Below the pieces are notes generated by a model, which ran no database searches, was not told where the DNA came from, and saw nothing but the letters and a program-made list of their open reading frames with translations. A DNA stretch of 7,975 nt from an uncultured Eubacteriales bacterium (GTDB lineage: Bacteria > Bacillota > Clostridia > Oscillospirales > Oscillospiraceae). Every line of letters begins with the position of its first letter. Position 1 is the stretch's first letter. Shown here piece by piece: positions 1 through 5,383 of the stretch. The stretch is taken from positions 1 to 7,975 of the forward strand of contig URPD01000065.1 in NCBI GenBank assembly GCA_900549645.1. Reading direction: 5' to 3'. A program made the position numbers and the translations under genes.

Positions 1-163
1 TGTTGTTGTGGTGACTCCATTTTACACTTTGGCCTGCGTATTGTCTTCTTTTTTTTACTGTTGCACTTCAGATTATAATCTGTCCAGCTCCCTTTACACA
101 AGGGCGCCAAGTGGCTTTTTCTTTACCTATCACTTTCTTTTACCTAATAGCACTTTCTACACA

Positions 164-216
164 CTGGCGACCCCTCAGTCGGTCTTACGACCGCCAGCTC
201 CCCTAAGAGGGGCGCC
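164..216 (+). repeat. Type A palindromic interspersed repeat, copy 1
   Basis: The segment reads GGCGACCCCTCAG, a small hairpin (CGGTC/GACCG), CAGCTCCCCT, then AGGGGCGCC. The outer arms GGCG-CCCCT / AGGGG-CGCC are complementary, and CCCCT-AAG-AGGGG is a second internal hairpin, so competing folds are possible. Related copies lie at 1853-1913 and 5278-5332 in the opposite orientation, with partial copies at 6825-6851 and 7898-7910. The copies sit only between genes, as expected of REP- or MITE-like repeats; the hairpin loops differ while the stems are kept. Confidence 0.8.
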
Positions 217-347
217 GAGAGGGGCATAGCAACCACTACCCTACCTAAGACGCACGCCAAGGGAGGGGGTATGCGCAGCGCCTTATTCCCGCCAATATTT
301 CATCTTACATTTAACAAATTCGTAACGCAATGCGCGGCGGTATATAC

Positions 348-353
348 TATAAT
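348..353 (+). promoter_or_regulatory. Possible -10 box of the lipoprotein gene
   Basis: TATAAT at 348-353 is a perfect -10 hexamer in an AT-rich stretch, about 35 bases before the RBS. No convincing -35 box lies 16-18 bases upstream (the sequence there is ACGCAA), so only the -10 element is proposed. Confidence 0.4.
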
Positions 354-402
354 ATCAATTTGTAAAAAAGGAATGGTTGTAGTTTTTAAGGAGCTGCATT
401 GC

Positions 403-1407
403 ATGAAACTCAAAAAAATAACTGCTTTGGCGCTGATTCTGGCAACTGTCGTTTCGCTGTGCGCCTGCGGTGCGACCGCGTCCGCGCCTGCCGCGGCATC
501 CAAATGTACCTGCAGCGGAGACGCTTCCGCATGTACCTGCTGCGGCAACTGCTGCGCATCAAACTCCCAGCCCGCGCAGGCCACGCCCGTCCCTGCGGCG
601 GAAGACACAGATTTTGACTCACGGCTCGCCGGGTCATGGACGCTTGTTTCCGAAGAGATACACGGCGCGCTGGGCGAGATAAAAAATAGCTCCGTCCCCA
701 GCGGCAGCAACATGTACATAAGCCTTGACGGCGGCGTGAGCGGCGAGATCTTCGACGCGGTCACGCGGGCGCTTAAGGTCAGCTTCGGCGCGAACACCGT
801 ATTTGAACCCCTCGGCACGATCACGTCGGACAACGGCAGGCTGGACATTACCGGTCTTCTGCCCGACAACTCCGGCATCACCATAAACAAGACCACGTAC
901 GCCTTCTCCGACATCACGAAAGGCTCCTACAAGTCCTGTACGCACAACGCCTCCTTCGCTGGGGACACCGACAACCGCATGAAGCTCAACATCTCCTGCA
1001 CCGTTGACGGCACGATCGTCCACGGCGACATCGACGTTTCGCTCACCTTTGAGCGCATCTACCCCGTCTGGGCGTACAGCAGCGACGGCAGCAAGGGCAA
1101 GTACCTGCTCATGGACGCGCTGGAGGGCAAGTGGCAGGACAACTATGAGAACGTCTGGGACTTCGCGCTGGACGTGAAGAGCTCCGAGGCGTCCACCGTG
1201 CTGAACTTCAGCGTCACGGACAAGGACGGTGCGGTCAAGACCGGCGTTGATTTTCTCGCGGTTGAGAGCGACGACGGGCTGGGCGTCGACCTGACCTTCG
1301 TCTTTGACAGTTCGCGTGTAAACGGGCGGCTCCAGTATTTTGACGGCAGCACCCTGACCCTCACGACCGACATGGGCGAGACGCTGACGCTCAAACGCGT
1401 AAGCTGA
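403..1407 (+). CDS. Secreted lipoprotein with cysteine-rich tract, probable two-domain lipocalin-like fold
   Basis: 334 aa. The start at 403 is chosen because AAGGAG at 388-393 sits 9 bases upstream and the protein then begins with a classic lipoprotein signal: MKLKK, a hydrophobic stretch (residues 6-19), and the lipobox LCAC with Cys22 as the lipidated residue. The frame is open upstream to 271, but that extension has no signal logic. Right after the lipobox is a cysteine-rich tract: C35, C37, C44, C46, C47, C50 and C51, built from two similar units (KCTCSG and ACTCCG). A Pro/Ala linker follows (about 52-68). The rest is beta-rich and contains an L-x-G-x-W motif twice (LAGSW at 75 and LEGKW at 240), which suggests two lipocalin-like or related beta-barrel units. 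It should be anchored to the outer face of the membrane. The function is unknown; the Cys tract could bind metal or form disulfides. It is a single gene, closed by a terminator at 1429-1475. Confidence 0.88.
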   Translation: MKLKKITALALILATVVSLCACGATASAPAAASKCTCSGDASACTCCGNCCASNSQPAQATPVPAAEDTDFDSRLAGSWTLVSEEIHGALGEIKNSSVPSGSNMYISLDGGVSGEIFDAVTRALKVSFGANTVFEPLGTITSDNGRLDITGLLPDNSGITINKTTYAFSDITKGSYKSCTHNASFAGDTDNRMKLNISCTVDGTIVHGDIDVSLTFERIYPVWAYSSDGSKGKYLLMDALEGKWQDNYENVWDFALDVKSSEASTVLNFSVTDKDGAVKTGVDFLAVESDDGLGVDLTFVFDSSRVNGRLQYFDGSTLTLTTDMGETLTLKRVS

Positions 1408-1428
1408 AAACAGAATAGGATAAAATGA

Positions 1429-1475
1429 ACCACCCCCGGAAACGCTCGAACAGAGCGTCTCCGGGGGTGGTTTTT
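1429..1475 (+). terminator. Rho-independent terminator of the lipoprotein gene
   Basis: ACCACCCCCGGA (1429-1440) and ACGCTC (1442-1447) pair with GAGCGT (1453-1458) and TCCGGGGGTGGT (1460-1471), with one A/C mismatch and a 5-base loop, followed by a T run to 1475. It lies 21 bases after the stop codon. Confidence 0.95.
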
Positions 1476-1492
1476 GCGTGGGATGGGGAGGC

Positions 1493-1517
1493 GGGGATGG
1501 CACAGAGGCCGTCCCCT
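1493..1517. repeat. Type C hairpin repeat, copy 1 (slightly degenerate)
   Basis: GGGGATGG, then CACAGAGG, then CCGTCCCC followed by T. The arms pair with one G-T wobble. Other copies are at 1807-1831, 5667-5692 and, inverted, 7817-7841. Confidence 0.75.
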
Positions 1518-1518
1518 C

Positions 1519-1559
1519 AGCTTGTCAAAAAAGTCCTGTGAGGCCTTTTTTGACAAGCT
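1519..1559. repeat. Long perfect palindrome 1 (15-bp stem)
   Basis: AGCTTGTCAAAAAAG (1519-1533) and its exact reverse complement CTTTTTTGACAAGCT (1545-1559) flank an 11-base loop that can pair further (CCT/AGG). There is no open reading frame or transcript whose end it would obviously mark, because the lipoprotein gene already has its own terminator at 1429-1475. Confidence 0.85.
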
Positions 1560-1570
1560 TCATCCGCCGA

Positions 1571-1593
1571 GCATTTTGATAATATCAAAATGC
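1571..1593. repeat. Perfect palindrome 2 (11-bp arms)
   Basis: GCATTTTGATA (1571-1581) and TATCAAAATGC (1583-1593) are exact reverse complements separated by a single base. It begins 11 bases after the previous palindrome. Confidence 0.85.
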
Positions 1594-1601
1594 TGCTTTG
1601 C

Positions 1602-1634
1602 TCCAAAAGTCATTGATGCATCAAGACTTTTGGA
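1602..1634. repeat. Palindrome 3 (10-bp stem plus 6-bp inner stem)
   Basis: TCCAAAAGTC (1602-1611) pairs with GACTTTTGGA (1625-1634). Inside, TTGATG and CATCAA (1613-1624) are also complementary, with one unpaired A at 1612. It begins 8 bases after the preceding palindrome, so three long palindromes stand side by side. Confidence 0.85.
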
Positions 1635-1665
1635 CGGCGGTTTATTGTATTTGAGGCGGGCCTTT

Positions 1666-1731
1666 TCTCGCTGCGGCTCGGTCACGGCGCGGCTCTGACA
1701 TGCCACCGGCATGTCATTCACTACCGCGCCG
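1666..1731. repeat. Type B nested-hairpin repeat, copy 1
   Basis: CGGCGCGG (1685-1692) pairs with CCGCGCCG (1724-1731), and within it GACATGCC (1697-1704) pairs with GGCATGTC (1708-1715). Bases 1666-1710 recur at 7931-7975 in the same orientation with 44 of 45 bases identical (the only difference is A at 1705 and C at 7970). Confidence 0.85.
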
Positions 1732-1806
1732 CCGCTGCGCTACCCCTCAAGCTCCCCCGCGGCTCTCTTATCTGTGCCCTGCTGCACATGTTTTTTGACA
1801 GACTGC

Positions 1807-1831
1807 GGGGACGGCACAGAGGCCGTCCCCT
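1807..1831. repeat. Type C hairpin repeat, copy 2
   Basis: GGGGACGG and CCGTCCCC form a perfect 8-bp stem around CACAGAGG. The linker that follows (TACGGTTATGTTTGTGGT) resembles the one after the copy at 5667, and leads directly into a type A repeat, so types C and A appear joined into one composite unit here. Confidence 0.85.
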
Positions 1832-1852
1832 ACGGTTATGTTTGTGGTGCAG

Positions 1853-1913
1853 CGCGCCCTTGGCGCCCCTTTTAGGGGAGCTGTCGGCGTTAGCCGACTG
1901 AGGGGTCGCCAGT
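1853..1913 (-). repeat. Type A palindromic interspersed repeat, copy 2
   Basis: Opposite orientation to the copy at 164-216. GGCGCCCCT (1862-1870) pairs with AGGGGTCGCC (1901-1910) with one bulge, and TCGGC-GTTA-GCCGA (1884-1897) is the inner hairpin. CCCCT-TTT-AGGGG offers a competing fold. Confidence 0.85.
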
Positions 1914-1998
1914 CTTTAGTATGGATAAACAAGTCAATACCGGCGCTCGGATGCGCATGTGTATATGCAACAGATGAAATTATTTATATTGTCACCAT

Positions 1999-2042
1999 CG
2001 GTGCTGACTTCACTTACCCCAGCACCGGATTTTAGTTTTTTT
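1999..2042 (+). terminator. Stem-loop with T run facing right (terminator-like)
   Basis: CGGTGCTG (1999-2006) and CAGCACCG (2020-2027) form an 8-bp stem with a 13-base loop. On the + strand it is followed by a T-rich tract (2030-2042). It lies 18 bases beyond the end of the leftward operon but has no T run for leftward transcripts, so it would stop + strand transcription entering that operon antisense. No + strand gene precedes it. It could still serve the leftward operon weakly as a 3' end structure. Confidence 0.5.
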
Positions 2043-2060
2043 CTGTCCGCCGCGCGCACA

Positions 2061-2228
2061 TCAAATATAATGCTTGCGCGGGATGCGGTCGTAGTGCCGG
2101 AGCAGGATCGGCTCCACGCAGGAGGACAGGAACTTCATATCAAGATTAAAGAAATATATCAAAAAGGTCACGGCGAAAAATCCGCCCGCTCCGGCAAAAA
2201 GCTTTACAAGAAGCTTCTTCAAATTCAT
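2061..2228 (-). CDS. Small single-pass membrane protein at the end of the dehydratase operon
   Basis: 55 aa. AAGGAGGAG (2234-2242, minus strand) lies 5-7 bases before the ATG, one of the best RBSs in the window, and the start is only 16 bases after the stop of the 526-aa dehydratase subunit, so the two are very likely co-transcribed and translationally linked. The sequence has a short basic N-terminus (MNLKKLLVK), one hydrophobic segment (about residues 10-28, rich in Gly, Ala and Phe), then a polar, His- and Arg-rich tail (residues 41-55). This predicts an N-in, single-pass inner-membrane protein. I do not recognise a family. Its position suggests a role tied to the dehydratase, for example anchoring or assembly, but that is inference. 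The RBS, operon position and clean TM pattern are the reasons to believe it is a real gene. Confidence 0.72.
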   Translation of the reverse strand: MNLKKLLVKLFAGAGGFFAVTFLIYFFNLDMKFLSSCVEPILLRHYDRIPRKHYI

Positions 2229-2244
2229 ACTTTCTCCTCCTTCG

Positions 2245-3825
2245 TCACCATGCGTTCTCGTCCGGCAGAACCTCGATGGACGGATCCAGCGGCTCCTCGC
2301 GCATGACGGTACGCATATATTCATTGAACTGGTCGCGGATGGCCTGGCGCGAGAACACACGCGGGTCGCAGAGGTCATGGCAGACCCAGACGAGGTGTAT
2401 TCCCCGCTCACGCGCCTGCTCCTCAAACTGACCGTGCAGTCCGACAAGAGCCTTGCAGCTCATATGCTCCCACATCATCACCATGTCCGCGTTCATCTTC
2501 TCGCAGAACTCCCACAGCGCATCGACAAGCACCTTATAGCCGCCGTGAGTGCGGTTTCTCATTATCATGTTCTCCATGAGATATGCCATGTCGTAATACG
2601 CCTGCTCGCGGTTTTCCGGCGTATCGACATCGGCTATCTCCTTGCTGATGACCATGGAGAGCATATCCGTCAGCGGAACGACACCCCAGCAGTGTATCAT
2701 CCAGTTGAGCATATCTATGACGTACTGCGGCTGCACGCCCCAGACTATGCAGCGGTGGCGGTATTCGGGCGCCATCATGTTCTTGCGCTCATAGCCCCGC
2801 TGCACATATTTCATTATCTTTCTGTCCATCGGTGGAAACAGCGGCGAGCGGCCGCAGTTGCCCATATAGTTTGTATCGTTATACAGCGAGAAGGGCGCGC
2901 CGACAAACTGCGGATAAGGAGTGCTGTTTATCTCAAGCCAGGTCAGGCGGTTTCTCGTGGTATCGTTAACTCGCTTGGCACACTCGAAATACGCCGTCCA
3001 GTCCCACTTCGCCCCGGTCTTTTCCTCGATAAAGGCAATGACCTTCTTGATATCCTGCGCGGCGTACTCCTGCACGTCCTCCTCCTTATGGCGCATGGGC
3101 GCGACAAGCTGGAAGGTCGGGATGCCGTACTCGCGCTCAAGGCGCTTTGCAATTATGCCGTTACCCATGAGAGAGCCGTCACAGGTGGTATTGACCTGCA
3201 CGGCGCATCTGCCGAGCACGGGGAAATCGTCCTCGATGGAGGCGCCCGCCTCGGCCTCGGGCATCGGGCACACGTCGCCCGGAATACCGAACTGCTGCGC
3301 GATGTCGAGATAATGGGTAGAGGAATACTGATTGAGCAGGTTTGCGGAGAACATCGTAGGCACCTCGCGCAAAATCGCGTGCAGCGTCGGGAAGCCCATC
3401 ATAAATGCGGTCATGGCGTTTTCATCGGTCAGAACGCAGTCGTTTGAATACTCCACGTCGTTTCCGGTGCGGCGGTCGCCGCGAATAGAGCAGTCGATGC
3501 AGGTCGCCACGTCCTTGACGACGAAGTCCATCGCGGTATGTACTATGCGCAGAGACTCGTCACGCAGTCCCATGGTGAACTTATCGAGCATATGCGGCAC
3601 GGCAAGGTAATTTGCAAACCAGCGATATCTGAACATCGCCTTGACGTTTCTGGGCTTAATGATAACGCCGGCAAGGATGGAGAGCAGGTAAAGCCATCTG
3701 AAATAATCATATAAGGTGTCCTTCACACCGCGCCACTCGCGGCGGCGGCGCACCTTGCCGCCGTCAAAAAGCACGCCAAGCTGCTTTTCGCCTATACGTT
3801 TCCGGCTGTTTTCCACCAGCGCCAT
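2245..3825 (-). CDS. 2-hydroxyacyl-CoA dehydratase / benzoyl-CoA reductase family protein, large subunit
   Basis: 526 aa. It belongs to the HgdB/BcrB-type family whose paired subunits carry Fe-S clusters and act on CoA thioesters after ATP-driven electron activation. Family-like stretches are TTCDGSLMGN (residues 213-222), a region of GIPTFQLV type (234-241), and the C-terminal block MWEHMSCKALVG (451-462) leading into HLVWVCHDLCDPRVFSRQAIRDQF cut here as residues 477-500, matching the family's D-x-x-D-x-R-x-x-S-x-x-x-x-R pattern. C215 and C457 are the best cluster-ligand candidates. It is about 100 aa longer than typical family subunits; the extra N-terminus is basic and includes a hydrophobic stretch (YFRWLYLLSILAGVII, 41-56). 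The ATG overlaps the previous stop (TAATG), with GGAGG at 3835-3839, 9 bases upstream. It is the second gene of a three-gene operon. The exact substrate cannot be read from sequence; a benzoyl-CoA-reductase-like or uncharacterised activity is possible. Confidence 0.85.
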   Translation of the reverse strand: MALVENSRKRIGEKQLGVLFDGGKVRRRREWRGVKDTLYDYFRWLYLLSILAGVIIKPRNVKAMFRYRWFANYLAVPHMLDKFTMGLRDESLRIVHTAMDFVVKDVATCIDCSIRGDRRTGNDVEYSNDCVLTDENAMTAFMMGFPTLHAILREVPTMFSANLLNQYSSTHYLDIAQQFGIPGDVCPMPEAEAGASIEDDFPVLGRCAVQVNTTCDGSLMGNGIIAKRLEREYGIPTFQLVAPMRHKEEDVQEYAAQDIKKVIAFIEEKTGAKWDWTAYFECAKRVNDTTRNRLTWLEINSTPYPQFVGAPFSLYNDTNYMGNCGRSPLFPPMDRKIMKYVQRGYERKNMMAPEYRHRCIVWGVQPQYVIDMLNWMIHCWGVVPLTDMLSMVISKEIADVDTPENREQAYYDMAYLMENMIMRNRTHGGYKVLVDALWEFCEKMNADMVMMWEHMSCKALVGLHGQFEEQARERGIHLVWVCHDLCDPRVFSRQAIRDQFNEYMRTVMREEPLDPSIEVLPDENAW

Positions 3826-5021
3826 TACCTTGCACCTCCCTGAAGCTTTTTAATCTCAATGCTTTCCACAAAGGCCTGTACTCGCGTGCGCATCTGACCG
3901 ACAGAGGACGCGATATTATAGGGTCTGTCAACCGACATCACCGGGAAGCCGTAATCGTCGCGGAGCATTGTCGAGCCAAGCAGCCGCTCGTATGCCCATG
4001 GGTCGCAGAACTTCACCTGCTGATAAATGACGCCGTCAGCCCCGTATTCATGCGCTATGTCATTGACGTATTGCTTGCGGCCGTAAACCTTCTCCATGTT
4101 CATCATGCGCGGACATTGGCCGCGGTGGACGTACTGGCGGCAGAGCTGGGTCAGCGCGTCCTCGTCATCATTGAGCTCGATGACGTCCCGCCCGGGCAGC
4201 GACCCGAAGCAGAAGCGATCCGCGCAGACGTACGCGCCCGTCTCCTCGATGAGCTTGATAAAGCCGCTGTCGTCTACCTCCGAGCCGACCACCATGAGCC
4301 CCGCCCGGTACGGCTTCGGCTCCGGCTCGCGCGTGCGTATCTCTTCGAGCGTCTCGCGCAGCTTGTCTACTATCAGGTACTTCGGGGCGAGGTATGTAGC
4401 CAGCGTCAGCACGTGGAACTCGTAGCCCGTGACGCGCGGGCGCTCCTCCTTGCGGAAGTCGCCTATCGCGCGGATAAGCGAACAAATCTCGTTGTGCTCG
4501 GCGACAGCCTTCCTTATAGCAGAATCGGAGGTGTCAATACCGTAAGCCCTGTTGAGCGGCGTAAGGATGTGGTTTTTGCACTGGAGCTTGAGAAGCTCTA
4601 CGCCGTTATCGTCCGCCTTGAGGGGGATCTCCATGTACTGATGGAAGAAACGGTCGTTCCCCTTGCCCATGGTTTTCAGCAGCTCCATGTTCTCGACACA
4701 GCGGTTTATCATGGTGCAGCCGTCCGGCGCGATGACGCAGTCGGCGAAGTTGAAGCCGCCCTCGATGGCGCGCTCCAGCAGCGCGCGGCTCGTCTCGCAC
4801 AGGAAGCTCGTCATGTAGTAGGTTGCGATGTCCATTGAGCCGGTGTTCGGCGCGGACAGGCGGATGGAAAAGGTTCCGTCAAGGTTCATCAGTGGTTCGG
4901 GGGTGTTTTCGCACACGAACGCGACGCAGACCTTGCCGTCTTTTTTCGCCTGAACGATCAGCTCGTTGTTTGCCTCCCGCAGGAGGTTTTCAAAATAGCC
5001 AAGATACTTCAGATCTCTCAT
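3825..5021 (-). CDS. 2-hydroxyacyl-CoA dehydratase family protein, small subunit
   Basis: 398 aa. The C-terminal half has the hallmark of the HgdB family: DGVIYQQVKFCDPWAYERLL begins at residue 329 with C339 as a probable Fe-S ligand, and GQMRTRVQAFVE (375-386) matches the family's G-Q-x-R-T-R-x-x-A-F-x-E end motif. Upstream, FADCVIAPDGCTMINR (92-107) corresponds to the conserved block with a cluster Cys (C102 likely), and CADRFCFGSLPGRD (266-279) to the D-x-x-C-x-G-x-R-like block. C75 (FLCETSRALLE) is another candidate ligand. The start at 5021 is supported by GGAGG at 5028-5032, 6 bases upstream, and a strong promoter at 5066-5094. It is the first gene of the operon; its stop overlaps the next start by one base, as expected for subunits made in equal amounts. 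It probably forms a heterodimer with the 526-aa protein in the cytoplasm and needs an ATP-dependent activator that is not encoded in the window. Confidence 0.92.
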   Translation of the reverse strand: MRDLKYLGYFENLLREANNELIVQAKKDGKVCVAFVCENTPEPLMNLDGTFSIRLSAPNTGSMDIATYYMTSFLCETSRALLERAIEGGFNFADCVIAPDGCTMINRCVENMELLKTMGKGNDRFFHQYMEIPLKADDNGVELLKLQCKNHILTPLNRAYGIDTSDSAIRKAVAEHNEICSLIRAIGDFRKEERPRVTGYEFHVLTLATYLAPKYLIVDKLRETLEEIRTREPEPKPYRAGLMVVGSEVDDSGFIKLIEETGAYVCADRFCFGSLPGRDVIELNDDEDALTQLCRQYVHRGQCPRMMNMEKVYGRKQYVNDIAHEYGADGVIYQQVKFCDPWAYERLLGSTMLRDDYGFPVMSVDRPYNIASSVGQMRTRVQAFVESIEIKKLQGGAR

Positions 5022-5065
5022 TGCTTTCCTCCCCTGAATGTTTTGCCGTTGACTTGGATGATATT

Positions 5066-5094
5066 ATTTTAACATTGTTGGCAAATGAAGTCAA
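5066..5094 (-). promoter_or_regulatory. Promoter of the dehydratase operon
   Basis: On the minus strand, TTGACT (5089-5094) and TAAAAT (5066-5071) are spaced by exactly 17 bases, and TG one base before the -10 adds an extended -10 feature. The expected start of transcription near 5059 gives a leader of about 38 bases before the ATG at 5021. The -35 box is one arm of an inverted repeat (AAGTCAA at 5088-5094, TTGACTT at 5049-5055) that spans the promoter and could be an operator. Confidence 0.85.
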
Positions 5095-5111
5095 TTTATA
5101 TATTCATTTTG

Positions 5112-5123
5112 TACATATATGTA
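5112..5123. promoter_or_regulatory. 12-bp palindrome upstream of the dehydratase promoter
   Basis: TACATATATGTA is a perfect 12-bp palindrome centred about 58 bases upstream of the predicted transcription start, a position usual for activator sites. It may bind a dimeric regulator; AT-rich palindromes also occur by chance. Confidence 0.35.
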
Positions 5124-5277
5124 TAAACTGTGCGCCGCGTATTGTGCAATATGCGATGAGCCCCGGCGCATCCCGCGCCCGCATATTAATTATACAAGCC
5201 CCCGCCGCGGTTTTATGCCGCGCAGATTGTTGAGAAAGGGGAGATGGGGGTGGGGCGCGGGTGTGTTTGTTGTTCCG

Positions 5278-5332
5278 CGCTCTTGGCTCCCCTCTCAGGG
5301 GAGCTGGCGCGCAAGCGACTGAGGGGTCGCCG
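5278..5332 (-). repeat. Type A palindromic interspersed repeat, copy 3
   Basis: Same orientation as the copy at 1853. CTTGGCTCCCCT, CAGGGGAGCTG, a short variable hairpin, then ACTGAGGGGTCGCC. The flank just before it (TGTTTGTTGTTCCGCGCTC, 5264-5282) resembles the linker that follows type C hairpins, although no type C hairpin precedes it here, as if only part of a C-A composite remains. Confidence 0.85.
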
Positions 5333-5383
5333 GGGTTGAGAGAATGCCAATATGGAAAAGAAAAGGCAATGTATAGAAAACCT

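Larger units (their letters stand above)
1..402. other. Intergenic region upstream of the lipoprotein gene
   Basis: I see no credible gene here. A reading frame at 8-229 has no RBS and its 3' part is simply translated repeat DNA. The stretch holds a perfect 14-bp palindrome, CAGATTATAATCTG, at 69-82, a palindromic interspersed repeat at 164-216, and an AT-rich segment at 340-402 that carries the likely promoter and RBS of the lipoprotein gene. The motif TACCTA recurs near 124, 141 and 241, with no assigned meaning. Confidence 0.6.
1476..2060. other. Non-coding repeat mosaic between convergent transcription units
   Basis: No gene is supported in these 585 bases; the frames that cross it (for example 1474-1698 and 1838-2035) are translations of palindromic repeats without an RBS. 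In order it holds a type C hairpin (1493-1517), three consecutive long palindromes (1519-1634), a type B nested hairpin (1666-1731), a second type C hairpin (1807-1831) joined to a type A repeat (1853-1913), and a stem-loop with T run (1999-2042). The stretch TTTTTTGACA from the first hairpin recurs at about 1792-1801. Confidence 0.75.

Noticed and set aside
8..229. 73-aa reading frame
   Set aside because: No RBS, low-complexity composition, and the last third is translated type A repeat DNA.
271..402. Upstream extension of the lipoprotein frame
   Set aside because: The start at 403 has a well-placed RBS and begins with a proper lipoprotein signal; the extension would bury the signal peptide 44 residues inside.
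634..1503. 289-aa frame antisense to the lipoprotein
   Set aside because: It is a GC-rich shadow frame that runs through the terminator, with no family features, while the sense strand encodes a clear lipoprotein.
1493..1913. CRISPR array
   Set aside because: Repeats are of several types, unevenly spaced, in both orientations and found all over the window; there are no regular spacers and no cas genes.
1838..2035. 65-aa frame across the type A repeat
   Set aside because: No RBS, and its first half is translated repeat; it ends inside the terminator-like structure.
2377..3447. 356-aa frame antisense to the large dehydratase subunit
   Set aside because: Long but antisense to a clearly conserved protein; His-, Arg- and Ala-rich composition is typical of shadow frames.
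4050..4838. 262-aa frame antisense to the small dehydratase subunit
   Set aside because: Shadow of a strongly supported gene; no RBS and no recognisable domain.
5022..5059. Riboswitch in the dehydratase leader
   Set aside because: The predicted leader is only about 38 bases, too short for known riboswitch classes.
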